Below, piece after piece: positions 45,681 to 55,397 of a stretch of 64,000 nucleotides of DNA. Below the pieces are notes generated by a model. That model saw nothing but the letters and a program-made list of their open reading frames with translations, did not search any database and was not told the origin of the DNA. The position numbers were made by a program, and so were the translations under genes. The stretch lies in contig JACTTZ010000005.1 of assembly GCA_015660915.1 (NCBI GenBank), positions 155,035-219,034 of the forward strand, read 5' to 3'. How positions within the stretch are numbered: the first letter of the stretch is position 1; each line of letters starts with the position of its first letter. Origin of the DNA: Methanomicrobia archaeon. Lineage in GTDB: Archaea > Halobacteriota > Bog-38 > Methanoflorentales > Methanoflorentaceae.

Positions 45681-46286
45681 CTACGTTTTTCCGCTAATCT
45701 CGCGATAACTTAGATAAAATCGTTGTAAGGCCGTAATATTGCTCACAATAGCCACAAAGACCATCATCCAGCCTAGCAACGGAAACCAGATGATGTTCGC
45801 GGGAAATATCAAGTTGAGCAAAGCGACGAAAAATACGAGGACGAGTCTGTCGGCTCTGCCGAGCAGGCCGCGATAATTCCTGCCAACGCCAAGCGCCTGC
45901 GCCTGAGTCCCTAGGTAGCTCGTCATAAGGACACCCAAAATCGCGACAAGACCAATCTGCCAGGCCACATATCCGCCCAGCGTAATGCCGCCGAATATGA
46001 AAATATCAGAATACCGGTCACCAACGTGGTCTATGAGATCCCCTTGCTTCGACTCGCTGTTAGAACTCCGCGCCAAGCACCCATCAAGCGCGTCGAAGAG
46101 CGCATTGCACGCAAGTGCCACTATCGCCAAAGGAAGCACTTGACCATAAAACGCAGCTCCGGCAACTATTGCCGAAACGAGGGAAATTACGCTCAGCTGG
46201 TTTGCACTCACGCCGTGCCTATATAGCAGGAGCGCGAGCGGACTTAACATCCGCCCCATTGGTCCCCGGTATACGTCAAGCGTCAT
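45681..46286 (-). CDS. CDP-alcohol phosphatidyltransferase (archaetidylinositol-phosphate-synthase type)
   Basis: Membrane enzyme that joins a CDP-activated lipid to a polar alcohol. The 201-aa product has about five membrane helices and the exact family motif Asp65-x2-Asp68-Gly-x2-Ala-Arg-x8-Gly82-x3-Asp86-x3-Asp90. In archaea this size and context usually mean archaetidylinositol phosphate synthase; the substrate is inferred only. It overlaps the AK6-like gene by 11 bases. Confidence 0.87.
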   Translation of the reverse strand: MTLDVYRGPMGRMLSPLALLLYRHGVSANQLSVISLVSAIVAGAAFYGQVLPLAIVALACNALFDALDGCLARSSNSESKQGDLIDHVGDRYSDIFIFGGITLGGYVAWQIGLVAILGVLMTSYLGTQAQALGVGRNYRGLLGRADRLVLVFFVALLNLIFPANIIWFPLLGWMMVFVAIVSNITALQRFYLSYREISGKT

Positions 46287-46794
46287 TTAAATATCCAGTC
46301 CAGTCGTATTGGCCAGGCGCGAAGCGCTCAAGGCCCTGTCCTTGCGTGATTTCCCACACGAGCCGTGCCGAGATACTCGGCGTCCCTGTCGAGTCTACTT
46401 CGTAAACGTTGTTCCTGTGCACCTCAAGGGCTTCAACGAGGATTACATCAAGGATTTCAGCTTCGAAGTTTTCACGTATTTTGTTATCTGAGAACCCCTT
46501 TTCCTTTAGACGCGCGCGAAGCACGTCCGGATCGGTCCTGAGAACAACTACACGGTCGACTGGGAGGTGATGGGAGAGGTGCCCCTCTAGTACTAGGCCG
46601 TCTGAAAAAGGGTGGGCGTTTAGAGCCTCAATATCAACGATGAGGCAGTGACGATTTTCGTCCCACCCAGTGTAATATCCGTGAGCGCGGATCACTTCGT
46701 TCAAGTCCACGACCTCCAGGCCGTAGCCGTCGCTGAGCATCTTGCTTATCGTCGTCTTGCCGGTTCCTGGAGTTCCCGTAAGAGCAGTTTTCAT
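46276..46794 (-). CDS. Adenylate kinase-like NTPase (AK6/Fap7 family)
   Basis: 172-aa P-loop protein with Walker A GTPGTGKTT at residues 7-15 and DLNEVIRAHG, the pattern of the archaeal AK6/Fap7 homologue that acts as adenylate kinase and in small-subunit ribosome maturation (Rps14 partner). It sits between hisC and the phospholipid synthase on the same strand with short spacers or overlaps. Confidence 0.88.
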   Translation of the reverse strand: MKTALTGTPGTGKTTISKMLSDGYGLEVVDLNEVIRAHGYYTGWDENRHCLIVDIEALNAHPFSDGLVLEGHLSHHLPVDRVVVLRTDPDVLRARLKEKGFSDNKIRENFEAEILDVILVEALEVHRNNVYEVDSTGTPSISARLVWEITQGQGLERFAPGQYDWTGYLNDA

Positions 46795-46809
46795 AGGCAG
46801 GGGCTGAAC

Positions 46810-47871
46810 TCAGGTTGAAGTCACGAACTCGTTGATGGCGTCGATAAGTGCCGTATTTTGCCACGGTTGGCCGACTGTGATCCGCAGATGCGAATTGGAA
46901 CATCCACGAAATGTGTCGCAGTTTCGAATGATTATGCCTTTGCGCAGCAGATATTCCAACAGTTCGCGAGAGTTATACGGCGCAGCGTCAACGAACACGA
47001 AGTTCGCCTCGCTTGGGTAAGTCTTTAGCGGGAGCTTCTCGCGAATGTATTGTCGCCCCAGTTCAACCATGGAGACCGTCCGCTCCAAAAAAGCGCGATC
47101 AGAAAGCGCTGCTATGCCGCCCTTAACGGCTAATTGATTTACCGAAAATGCGAGCATAAGTCTATCGTAAGAGTGCGCTAGTTCTTCATTAAGAACCGCA
47201 TAGCCAAGACGCAACCCGGCCAGTCCGAATGCCTTTGAAAACGTCCTAGAGACCATCAGGTTGTCGAAATGATTCACAAGATCAATGTGACTCTCTGACG
47301 CAAATTCAGCGTAGGCTTCGTCAAGTACGACTAGAGCTTCCGTTGATCTTAACAAGCGCTTCAGCGCTGCTTTTTCGATTGCGTTGCCGGTCGGATTGTT
47401 AGGCGCACAAAGGAATATTAGCTTGGTCCTATCTGTAAGTGCTCCGATGATAGCGTCGACGTCGACTGAAAAATCGGCCGCGCGGTCGACGTAAACGCAC
47501 GTGCCGTGTCCTGCTTCTACGATGACCTCGTAGTACGAATACGTGGGCACAGGGATGACTGCTTGATCGTCAGGCACGAGCAGATACCGGAGGAGCGTGT
47601 TGAGGAGATCGTCGGAGCCGTTGCCAACAATAATGCGCTCAGCCGCACACCCAACGTACCGTGCTAAGGCGTCCTTCAGGTCGCCGTACCCAAGAGAGGG
47701 GTAAACGCTTATTTCGCTTAAATGTCGCTTAATCGCTTCAACCGCTCGCGGGCTCGGCCCCAAGGCGTTTTCATTTGACCCTAGTTTGATAACCTGGTCA
47801 AGATTGATACCATAGGCTCGCGCTACGTCTTCAGCACTCCTACCGGGGATGTACGTTGATGGCACGCTCAA
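46810..47871 (-). CDS. hisC: Histidinol-phosphate aminotransferase
   Basis: PLP enzyme of histidine synthesis, 353 aa, fold type I. LGSNENALGPSP near the start, APNNPTGN, VLDEAYAEF, and the PLP lysine in VSRTFSKAFGLAGLRLGY (about residue 215) are present. It overlaps argD by 32 bases. Some close relatives act on other substrates; the HisC call rests on the N-terminal motif and size. Confidence 0.9.
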   Translation of the reverse strand: MSVPSTYIPGRSAEDVARAYGINLDQVIKLGSNENALGPSPRAVEAIKRHLSEISVYPSLGYGDLKDALARYVGCAAERIIVGNGSDDLLNTLLRYLLVPDDQAVIPVPTYSYYEVIVEAGHGTCVYVDRAADFSVDVDAIIGALTDRTKLIFLCAPNNPTGNAIEKAALKRLLRSTEALVVLDEAYAEFASESHIDLVNHFDNLMVSRTFSKAFGLAGLRLGYAVLNEELAHSYDRLMLAFSVNQLAVKGGIAALSDRAFLERTVSMVELGRQYIREKLPLKTYPSEANFVFVDAAPYNSRELLEYLLRKGIIIRNCDTFRGCSNSHLRITVGQPWQNTALIDAINEFVTST

Positions 47872-49024
47872 CTACCGCTATAGCCGTTTCAATTTGCTCT
47901 TTTGCAATCACGAGAGGGGGCACGAACCTTAAAACGTTTTCTGAGGTGTTATTCAGCAATACACCACTCTTTCTGGCAAAGTCAACTACAGGGACAACCG
48001 ATCGCGACGACTCGTACGCCACCATGAGTCCCTTGCCCCTTACGTCAACGGTGTATGGCGATTCGATGCCACTAAGCAGTTTTTTCAGCAGCTCACCCTT
48101 GCTTCGTGACTGCTCTACGAGATGCTCGCTTTCAATAACGTCGATCGTCGCAAGAGCTGCTGCACACGCAAGGGGGTTACCGCTTTGCGTGCCGCCGTGA
48201 TCTCCAGGCGCGAACTGAAATGACTCGCGCGACATCATAGCGCCGACTGGAAAGCCGCCGCCCATGCCCTTCGCAAGCGTCATAACGTCCGGTATGACGT
48301 TAGCGTGCTCGCAGGCAAACCATTTTCCCGTTCTCGCGAAGCCAGTTTGCACTTCGTCGACGATCAAGATGATTTCGCGCTCCGTACAAAGCTCTCGAAC
48401 CGCTGCGAGGTAATCATCTGGAGGCACGTTAACCCCCCCTTCTCCTTGAATCGGTTCGACGATGACTGCAGCGGTGTCAGCGGTAACCGCTCCGGCGATA
48501 GCGTTCACGTCGCCATAGTCAACGAAGGTGACGCCGTCGATCAGAGGCTCGAATGGTTGCCGAATTGCCTCTTTCCACGTCACGCTGAGTGAGCCCATAG
48601 TCCGCCCGTGGAATGCGTTTTTGGTCGAAATGAAACCCTTCTTACCGGTTACCTTCCGTGCAAGCTTCATCGCAGATTCATTGGACTCCGCTCCGGAGTT
48701 TGTTAGGTACAAGCGCTCCATACCGGTCAATTTTGTCATGCGCTCGGCCAAACGCGCTTGAATCTCTGTGTAGTACAAGTTTGAGGTGTGGATGAGCTTC
48801 TCCGCTTGCGCTTTGATGGCGTTGACCACACGTGGGTGGCAGTGACCTACGCTGTTAACTGCGATTCCAGCGACGCAGTCGATGTAGTCATTGCCGTCGG
48901 TGTCTGTAACGATCGCACCTGTGCCGCGTTCAATCACTAGCGGCTGACGCGAGAACACAGGCATGTAATGCTGCAACTCTTGAGCGACTATCCTTTCTTT
49001 TCCGCTTACCCGCATTTCTGACAC
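47840..49024 (-). CDS. argD: Acetylornithine aminotransferase
   Basis: PLP class III aminotransferase of arginine synthesis, 394 aa. Conserved segments include NSGAESNESAMKLAR, IVEPIQGEGGVNV, IVDEVQTGFARTGK and TLAKGMGGGFPVGA with the PLP lysine. It could also act on succinyldiaminopimelate (ArgD/DapC dual use). It is the first gene of the argD-hisC-AK6-phospholipid-synthase run. Confidence 0.93.
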   Translation of the reverse strand: MSEMRVSGKERIVAQELQHYMPVFSRQPLVIERGTGAIVTDTDGNDYIDCVAGIAVNSVGHCHPRVVNAIKAQAEKLIHTSNLYYTEIQARLAERMTKLTGMERLYLTNSGAESNESAMKLARKVTGKKGFISTKNAFHGRTMGSLSVTWKEAIRQPFEPLIDGVTFVDYGDVNAIAGAVTADTAAVIVEPIQGEGGVNVPPDDYLAAVRELCTEREIILIVDEVQTGFARTGKWFACEHANVIPDVMTLAKGMGGGFPVGAMMSRESFQFAPGDHGGTQSGNPLACAAALATIDVIESEHLVEQSRSKGELLKKLLSGIESPYTVDVRGKGLMVAYESSRSVVPVVDFARKSGVLLNNTSENVLRFVPPLVIAKEQIETAIAVVERAINVHPR

Positions 49025-49112
49025 GTCCTAATCAGAGTCTACTAGAGTGCGTCCGTCCGCACCCTATAGCGAACTTCTAAGAGAGTTCTAGCAGACATAG
49101 ATTTCATGCGCG

Positions 49113-50027
49113 CTATTCAAATTCGATAGTGGCAGGCGGCTTCGGCGTGATGTCATAGACTACGCGTGCGACGTCTGGGAGTTCGCTCGTTATGCGTGAG
49201 GCGATTGTCCGAAGCGCCTCATAAGACAATTCAAGCACGTCAGCAGTCATCCCGTCTCGCGACTGCACGGCGCGCACTGCAATTATCCAACCGTGCACAC
49301 GCACATCGCCTTTGACGCCTGTTCCTTTCTCAAGCAGCGCTGCGAAAGTCTGCCACGGATTGTGCTTTAATATCTCTTGCTCGACAATTGCGTTCGCCTC
49401 GCGGACGATGTGGATCTTCTCCTCGGTTACTTCCCCGATAATGCGGACTGCTAACCCTGGTCCGGGAAACGGCATGCGCTCACTGACTTCAGGCGGCAAT
49501 TTAAGTGCTCGAGCGAGTTCACGTACTTCGTCCTTGTATAGATACTTGAGGGGCTCAACCACCCCGTTGAATTCCATCACAGAGGGGAGGCCACCCACGT
49601 TATGATGCGATTTGATCTGCCCTTCAGACTCGATGATATCGGGATAAATCGTACCTTGCACCAAGTAGCTAACTTGCTTCTGCCTCGCCACTTCTTCAAA
49701 TATGCGTATAAATATCTCGCCGGTTACCTTTCGCTTCTCTTCGGGGTCTGAGACTCCCTGAAGCGCATTGATAAACCGCTCTTTTGCGTCGATCACGGTC
49801 AACGGCATGTTCCGAAACGCCTTCCTGATGTTCTCAGTCTCGCCCTTCCTCATAAGTCCCGTGTCGACATACACAGGGTACAGGTTGTCTCTCAACGCTT
49901 GATAAGCAAGCGCTGCACACACAGAGCTATCTACGCCGCCAGAGAGAGCGATGATTGCTCGCTGAGTTCCTACTTCTTTCTTGATTTCTGCGATCGCGTC
50001 CTCAATAAACTTCTCGCTGTCTACCAT
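49113..50027 (-). CDS. guaA: GMP synthase, ATP-pyrophosphatase subunit (GuaAb)
   Basis: Amidates XMP to GMP. In archaea the enzyme is split, and this 304-aa product is the synthetase half: PP-loop [12 protein letters not shown] (about 24-35), YPDIIESEG, and the C-terminal dimerisation domain ending [13 protein letters not shown]. The glutamine amidotransferase subunit is not in the window. ATG 50027 is chosen as the family start; the frame is open 32 codons further but shows no homology. Confidence 0.94.
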   Translation of the reverse strand: MVDSEKFIEDAIAEIKKEVGTQRAIIALSGGVDSSVCAALAYQALRDNLYPVYVDTGLMRKGETENIRKAFRNMPLTVIDAKERFINALQGVSDPEEKRKVTGEIFIRIFEEVARQKQVSYLVQGTIYPDIIESEGQIKSHHNVGGLPSVMEFNGVVEPLKYLYKDEVRELARALKLPPEVSERMPFPGPGLAVRIIGEVTEEKIHIVREANAIVEQEILKHNPWQTFAALLEKGTGVKGDVRVHGWIIAVRAVQSRDGMTADVLELSYEALRTIASRITSELPDVARVVYDITPKPPATIEFE

Positions 50028-50079
50028 AAGTTGAATCGTTTCTCTGCTTCTGCTGTTAATCGCGCTGTCACGTGTTGCG

Positions 50080-51639
50080 TCACGCGCTAGTATCCATATT
50101 GAGCACGGCCCGCACGAATTCACGAAACGGGGGCGATGGCCTGCCCGGTCGGGACTTGAATTCGGGATGGAACTGTGTGCCTACAAAGAATCTTTTTGTA
50201 GGGATCTCTGCAATCTCCATTCGGATCCCGTCTCGTGCCTTCCCCGAAAACAGCATTCCATTTTGTTCGATAAGCTCAACACAGTCCGGATTCACTTCGA
50301 ACCGATGTCTGTGGCGTTCAGTCACTACGGGACTTTCGTACATGGAACGTGCGCGCGTCTCAGGCGAGATGATGACGTCATAGTTGCCCAGTCGCATAGT
50401 ACCCCCCATGTGATCGACGTCAAGCTGTTCGGGCAGCACATCGATGACGTGAACACCTGTAGGATCCAATTCAGCGCTCGTTGCTTCGAGCTCTAGAACG
50501 TTGCGACAAAACTCGACTATTGCCAGTTGGAAGCCAAAGCAGATTCCTAAGAAAGGAATGTCATTTTCGCGTGCGAAGCGAATTGCGTCTATCTTTCCTT
50601 CGCTTCCCCTCGGACCAAACCCGTGTGCGACCAAAATGCCGTGCACCGCTCTGAGCGCCTCGAGAGCGTGCGGGTCCTCTGCGTCTACGAGTTTAACGTC
50701 GATGCCCCCGCCCAGAGCACTGGCAGCGTGCTTGATGGCCTCTTTGATGCTGAAATAAGCATCTTCAAACATATACTTGCCAACGATAGCGATTGATCGC
50801 GATATAGGCGGGCTCTTCATCACGTCCCAGGGGCTCGCAGCCTTCTTTTCGAGTCCGAGCTTTTCAACAAGGTAATCACCTAAACCTTCCAGCTCAAGGA
50901 GCGAGGGCACCTGGTAGATGTCAGGCACATCATACGCGCTTATGACCGCGTTCAAAGGCACGTCACAAAACAGCGAGATTTTAGCCCGCGCATCTTTACC
51001 GAGCGGCGTTTTTGCACGGCCCACGATGACGTCAGGACTAAGTCCGAGCTCCCTTAGGCTCTTAACTGAGTGTTGAGTCGGCTTCGTTTTGTGATCGCCG
51101 GTCATATCCTCCGGAACGAGCGTTACGTGGAGCAGCACGAAGTGGTCCTCTTCACTATGCATCTGTCGGACCGCTTCCAAAAAAGGCATGCTCTCTATGT
51201 CGCCGACGGTGCCGCCCACCTCAACCACGCATACGTCAGCCTCGGCCTTATCCGCTACGGTCCTGATGCTATTCTTTATCTCATCGGTTATGTGAGGGAT
51301 AATCTGAACCGTTTTCCCTAAGTAATCCCCGCGCCGCTCTTTTTCGATGACCGACTTGTAGATCTTACCTGTCGTGATGTTGTGATCGCCCGTGAGCTCG
51401 ACGTCGAGGAACCGTTCGTAGTTTCCAAGGTCGAGGTCAACCTCGGCCCCGTCCTTGAGCACGAATACCTCGCCGTGTTGGAAGGGATTCATGGTGCCGG
51501 CATCAATGTTTATATACGGATCAATCTTTATCGCCGTTACGTTGTGCCCGCGGTTAATCAAAAGTCTACCCGCTGAGGCGGCTGTGATGCCCTTTCCAAG
51601 ACCGCTCATGACTCCGCCAGTGACAACGACGTATCGCAT
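50080..51639 (-). CDS. pyrG: CTP synthase
   Basis: Converts UTP to CTP with glutamine, 519 aa. The N-terminal amidoligase has [16 protein letters not shown] and [24 protein letters not shown]-type signature (residues 35-58); the C-terminal class I amidotransferase has the nucleophile Cys in GICFGFQLA (usually GICLGMQ) and [20 protein letters not shown] lies before the ATG. Confidence 0.96.
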   Translation of the reverse strand: MRYVVVTGGVMSGLGKGITAASAGRLLINRGHNVTAIKIDPYINIDAGTMNPFQHGEVFVLKDGAEVDLDLGNYERFLDVELTGDHNITTGKIYKSVIEKERRGDYLGKTVQIIPHITDEIKNSIRTVADKAEADVCVVEVGGTVGDIESMPFLEAVRQMHSEEDHFVLLHVTLVPEDMTGDHKTKPTQHSVKSLRELGLSPDVIVGRAKTPLGKDARAKISLFCDVPLNAVISAYDVPDIYQVPSLLELEGLGDYLVEKLGLEKKAASPWDVMKSPPISRSIAIVGKYMFEDAYFSIKEAIKHAASALGGGIDVKLVDAEDPHALEALRAVHGILVAHGFGPRGSEGKIDAIRFARENDIPFLGICFGFQLAIVEFCRNVLELEATSAELDPTGVHVIDVLPEQLDVDHMGGTMRLGNYDVIISPETRARSMYESPVVTERHRHRFEVNPDCVELIEQNGMLFSGKARDGIRMEIAEIPTKRFFVGTQFHPEFKSRPGRPSPPFREFVRAVLNMDTSA

Positions 51640-51750
51640 CCTTTAGCCCTCCACAATGCCAAAGATGATTTTATCGTTCTAATATACTGCTGAAAAGCTA
51701 TTTATACTACAGAATAATGCCCGGCCTAACGGCGGAATGCTTTTGGTGGT

Positions 51751-51788
51751 AAAAGTGCGCGATATCGCCGCTAGCGGCGCTTATCGCA
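51751..51788 (-). terminator. Hairpin with T-run after the 210-aa membrane-protein gene
   Basis: The inverted repeat GTGCG(CG)ATA...TATCGCAC surrounds the palindrome GCCGCTAGCGGC. On the minus strand the stem is followed by TTTT, 30 bases past the stop of the preceding gene and 110 bases before pyrG. It resembles an intrinsic terminator; archaea more often use plain T-runs. Confidence 0.45.
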
Positions 51789-51816
51789 CGACGCGGTCAC
51801 TTCTTCCTGAAACTCG

Positions 51817-52449
51817 TCAGTCTAGCAGCCTCCACGTGTAGTACGCTAAGACCACTACGACGATGAAGCCAAGGATCGCCACGCCGTAGCTGATGCCGCC
51901 GGTGCCAAGGAGTATGAGCGCAATGATCACGCCGATTCCCAAGAGGATGTACGGAAGATTCCTCATCCCCCTGATTCTCTTTGCATCTAAACGAAGATCG
52001 GGCCACTGCAGGCGCACTGAAGGCCGCCGAACCGTCACGGGACGCGCCTTGCTTCGATAATCCGGTCGCGAGAGGTCCTCATCGACATCAATGGCATCAA
52101 GCGGCGGTTCGTTTTCCAGTTGTCCGATTTGCAGAATGAAGCTCTCCTCCCGTGAACCATATGCGGTCGATATGCTTATCTCCCCCTCATAAAGCTCCTG
52201 TTGGCCTACAGGATTTGAGATGGTTGCCGTGAGCAGTTCTTCACCATCGACATACGGGTTGTTACGATTAAAGGTTACCTTGTCTTTGACAGCGCCTCGT
52301 GATGAGAGGTAGACGTGGGTGGGAGCTTCGAAATTAATTATGTCGATGTCGAGCGTCGCCTTGCCGCCGGGCTTAAGCGGGAGTCGAATTAAGGGTTCGT
52401 CGATTTCGATGGATTGCAATCCCTTCCTGTTGATATACACGCTCTGCAT
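51817..52449 (-). CDS. Unrecognised archaeal membrane protein with C-terminal helices
   Basis: 210-aa protein. Residues 1-110 look like a beta-rich soluble domain (alternating hydrophobic pattern, VYLSSRGAVKDKV, EGEISISTAYGSREESF), 110-155 is a charged linker, and two membrane helices at about 163-183 and 187-206 close the chain, so the soluble part should be anchored from its C-terminal side. I do not recognise a characterised family. It starts five bases after the Trm112-like gene with GGTGA inside that gene's end, so it is coupled to it and to purA. Confidence 0.8.
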   Translation of the reverse strand: MQSVYINRKGLQSIEIDEPLIRLPLKPGGKATLDIDIINFEAPTHVYLSSRGAVKDKVTFNRNNPYVDGEELLTATISNPVGQQELYEGEISISTAYGSREESFILQIGQLENEPPLDAIDVDEDLSRPDYRSKARPVTVRRPSVRLQWPDLRLDAKRIRGMRNLPYILLGIGVIIALILLGTGGISYGVAILGFIVVVVLAYYTWRLLD

Positions 52450-52453
52450 ACGT

Positions 52454-52633
52454 TCACCTCAGTTCAGGCGGCAGTAAGTTGGGGATCCCCTCGTCTATTG
52501 GATAGTACACGTTGCAGACCGCGCAATAGAACGTGCCTTTAATAATCTCACCTGCCTCTTCGCTCTCGACCTCTAGCACGAGCGGGCCTTTGCAGACAGG
52601 ACAGCACAATATGTTCAGCAGCTCACTTTTCAT
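52454..52633 (-). CDS. Trm112-like small zinc protein
   Basis: 59-aa protein from ATG 52633, shorter than common gene-finding cut-offs. ILCCPVCKGPLVLE, then FYCAVCNVYYPIDEGIPNLLP, is the Trm112/YcaR zinc-ribbon pattern with two CxxC pairs. Trm112 proteins activate methyltransferases that modify tRNA, rRNA or release factor. It lies 30 bases from purA and five from the membrane-protein gene on the same strand. Confidence 0.85.
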   Translation of the reverse strand: MKSELLNILCCPVCKGPLVLEVESEEAGEIIKGTFYCAVCNVYYPIDEGIPNLLPPELR

Positions 52634-52663
52634 TTCAGCCGTCCTCCGATGCGCCCTGCGCTG

Positions 52664-53686
52664 TCACGCGCGTTTGAGCTTCTCCTCCCTCAAGTCGACT
52701 ATCTCAGCTAACTCCGGTCCAGTCGAAAGCAGCGTAAATGGAACGCCCACTTCCTTCTCAGCTTCGCGCAGGAACGTCCGTACCTTTGTCGACAAATCAT
52801 CGTACTGGTCAACCCCTCTGACGTTTGGATCGAGCTTGTCAAGCCCTGTTATACCAACCTGCGTCGCGCCGTTTATCATGGCAGAATAAGCGGCCATTTT
52901 AGGGTCCCACCAGCCAATACGCCGTGGCCGTCCGGTAACGGTGCCAAATTCCTCGATTTCGAGTTTTTTGGCTTCTCCTTCGCTCATTTGAGTCTCAAAG
53001 GGCCCCTCCCCGACGCGCGTAGGAAACGTCTTGAAGACCACGATCGTGTCATCGATGCGCGTCGGACCGACTCCTACGTCGGCAGCAATCTGACTGGCTG
53101 TCGTGTCTTTTGACGTTACGTAGGGGAAGGTCCCGTAAAAGAGAGAGATTCCGAAACCCTGTGAGCCCTCCAAAATCACGTTTTCCCCGGCCTCAAGAGC
53201 TTGGTTTGTTTCGGCAGCTGCGTCTGTCAAAAACGGTGAGAGTTCTTGTATCTCGCTAGCTTGGATCGTCGTTCTTCTCGCTCGATCGGCAGCAGCCGGT
53301 CCGCATCCAGTCCCGGTAGACCCGATCGTGCGCGAAAGGTGTGGGTCATCTTTATCGATAGTGATATGTTTTTTTTCGATTATCGCGCAACGATAGTCAA
53401 CGCCGACGCGCTTCACGTCTTCAAGAAGCTCTGCTTCACTAAGAAGAACGCGCGGATCCACAAGCACGCCTGCGCCGATGAGCAGGCGCGCGTTCGGGTA
53501 TACGAAGCCTGAAGGTATCATGCGCACGCCGAACTTCCGCCCGCTGACCTCGATGGTATGGCCGGCATTAGGGCCAATTCCGCCGCGAGCGATGATTGCA
53601 GGTTTGTCTGCAAAAGCGATGTGCGAGACTATCTTGCCCTTTCCTTCATCTCCGAAGAAGCCACCAACAACTATCGTAGATCCCAT
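52664..53686 (-). CDS. purA: Adenylosuccinate synthetase
   Basis: First step from IMP to AMP, 340 aa, the short archaeal form (about 340 against 430 in bacteria). GGFFGDEGKGK is the P-loop-like start, with NAGHTIEV, GSTGTGCGPA, VLEGSQGFG and GTVTGRPRRIGWWD. It is divergent from fprA, with an AT-rich gap holding ATATAAAAAAAC (about 53780-53791). Confidence 0.95.
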   Translation of the reverse strand: MGSTIVVGGFFGDEGKGKIVSHIAFADKPAIIARGGIGPNAGHTIEVSGRKFGVRMIPSGFVYPNARLLIGAGVLVDPRVLLSEAELLEDVKRVGVDYRCAIIEKKHITIDKDDPHLSRTIGSTGTGCGPAAADRARRTTIQASEIQELSPFLTDAAAETNQALEAGENVILEGSQGFGISLFYGTFPYVTSKDTTASQIAADVGVGPTRIDDTIVVFKTFPTRVGEGPFETQMSEGEAKKLEIEEFGTVTGRPRRIGWWDPKMAAYSAMINGATQVGITGLDKLDPNVRGVDQYDDLSTKVRTFLREAEKEVGVPFTLLSTGPELAEIVDLREEKLKRA

Positions 53687-53883
53687 GCGCCGTCACTCAA
53701 ATCGATAAAAGGGCGTTCTTTTGCGTGCGATATCGCGCCTGAAACGTCACAAACACCCGGTCAACAGTATAGGCTCGCAATATAAAAAAACATGCTTTTA
53801 GATCCCACGTCGTCCTCGATTGGAAAACGCGCAGCGAAGCACTAATAACAGAGCGTTTCATGTTAGCAATAGCAGGTACCACC

Positions 53884-55116
53884 ATGAAAGCTGACGCTGT
53901 CAAGATCGCGGATCACGTCTACTGGGTAGGCGTATTGGACTGGGACTTACGAGCATATCACGGCTACACGCTGCACGGAACGACGTACAACGCGTATCTC
54001 ATCTTCGGCGAGGATCGCATTGCCCTTATCGACAATGCATACCCTGGCACATCCGCGCAGATGTGGGCACGGATTCGAGATGCGTGCGAGAAGGAAAGGC
54101 GGCCGCTCTCTCTCGATATGGTCATTCAGAACCATATCGAGCTTGATCACAGCGGGGCGTTGGCCGAAATTCACCGCAAGTTTCCTACCGCGCCCATTTA
54201 CTGCACCGAGATTGCGGCAAAGGGGCTCAAGAGGCATTACCCTTCACTTGAGGAGGTGGCATTTACCGCCGTCAAAACAGGTCACGAGCTTGCGCTCGGG
54301 GGCAAGACGTGCTTATTCCTCGAGGCACCACTGCTGCATTGGCCGGACAGCATGTTCACCTTCCTGAAAGACGATGGGATTCTGTTCTCGAACGATGCGT
54401 TCGGGCAGCACCTGTGCTTTGCGCAACGATATGACGCTGACGTTGCAGAATACGTGCTCATGCAGGCCGCTCAGAAGTTCTATGCAAATCTCATCACACC
54501 GCTATCTCCCTTGGTGCTCAAGAAAATGGACGAAGTTAAAACGCTCGGGTTGCTCGACAAGATACGAATGATCGCGCCTTCTCACGGACAGATCTGGACC
54601 GATCCAGCCAAGATTATCAACGCCTACACGGACTGGGCTACCGGCAAAGCTAAGAATAAGGCCACGATCGTCTACGACACCATGCATTACTCCACCCAAA
54701 AGATGGCGCACGCGCTCGCAGAGGGGCTGATCGCCGGGGGGGTTGACGTCGCGGTGTACTTCTTGCACGCTGACGAGAGAAGTGAGATTGTAAAGGATAT
54801 CTTGGACAGCAAGCTCGTCCTGTTTGGTGTTCCGACTATGCACAACGAGCCGTTTCCGAGCATCGGAGACCTCGTGTACTATCTTCGGGGGCTGCGATTT
54901 GACAAGACTGGCCAAAAAAAGCTAGCCGTCACTTTTGGCTCCATGGGGTGGCGGGGCGGCGGGTCAAAGAAGCTCGCAGACGCCATTTCAGCCTGCGGCT
55001 TTGAGGTGCTGCAAGATTTGGAAGCTAACTACGTGCCGTCAGAAAAGGAGCTTACTGAATACTATGAGACAGGCACGCAACTCGCTTCACGCATAATAGG
55101 GTTAAGTCGCATGTGA
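53884..55116 (+). CDS. fprA: Flavodiiron protein (FprA-type, probable F420H2 or O2-scavenging oxidase)
   Basis: A-type flavoprotein that reduces O2 to water (F420H2 oxidase in methanogens) or NO. The 410-aa product from ATG 53884 has a metallo-beta-lactamase diiron domain with the ligand set NHIELDH (about 83-89) and HWPDSMF, then a flavodoxin domain (about 255-410) with [12 protein letters not shown] and [17 protein letters not shown] loops. No rubredoxin domain is present. Electron donor F420H2 is inferred from relatives. An in-frame ATG at 53860 would add eight residues. Confidence 0.93.
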   Translation: MKADAVKIADHVYWVGVLDWDLRAYHGYTLHGTTYNAYLIFGEDRIALIDNAYPGTSAQMWARIRDACEKERRPLSLDMVIQNHIELDHSGALAEIHRKFPTAPIYCTEIAAKGLKRHYPSLEEVAFTAVKTGHELALGGKTCLFLEAPLLHWPDSMFTFLKDDGILFSNDAFGQHLCFAQRYDADVAEYVLMQAAQKFYANLITPLSPLVLKKMDEVKTLGLLDKIRMIAPSHGQIWTDPAKIINAYTDWATGKAKNKATIVYDTMHYSTQKMAHALAEGLIAGGVDVAVYFLHADERSEIVKDILDSKLVLFGVPTMHNEPFPSIGDLVYYLRGLRFDKTGQKKLAVTFGSMGWRGGGSKKLADAISACGFEVLQDLEANYVPSEKELTEYYETGTQLASRIIGLSRM

Positions 55117-55397
55117 AGCGTCGCATTAGTTTGCGCCCTTTTTCACGAGTGTAAGCGTTGAACTGAGGCAGGCCTGCACATTGGCCTTGTTATCAAAATG
55201 CTCAGTTGTTATCGTAGATATTGTCCATATTTAGCAATATTGATAAAAAATGTAAACCTTGTCATCTAAGGCATATTTGGAGTTATTTTCCCGAATAGAA
55301 CTCGTACAATAAGCTTTATATGGATTTGCATCATTGCTTTTATATTACAACTTGAGAAGAATCTATAAAGGGGAGGTAAGGAATTATACAAGCAATA
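55117..55397 (+). promoter_or_regulatory. AT-rich upstream region of the DUF1724-type regulator
   Basis: 281 bases with several TATA candidates (CTTTATATGG 55313-55322, CTTTTATATTAC 55337-55348, ATCTATAAAG 55361-55370). GGGAGGT at 55371-55377 is a strong ribosome site but lies 20 bases from the ATG at 55398, an unusual spacing. No other gene is seen. Confidence 0.5.
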
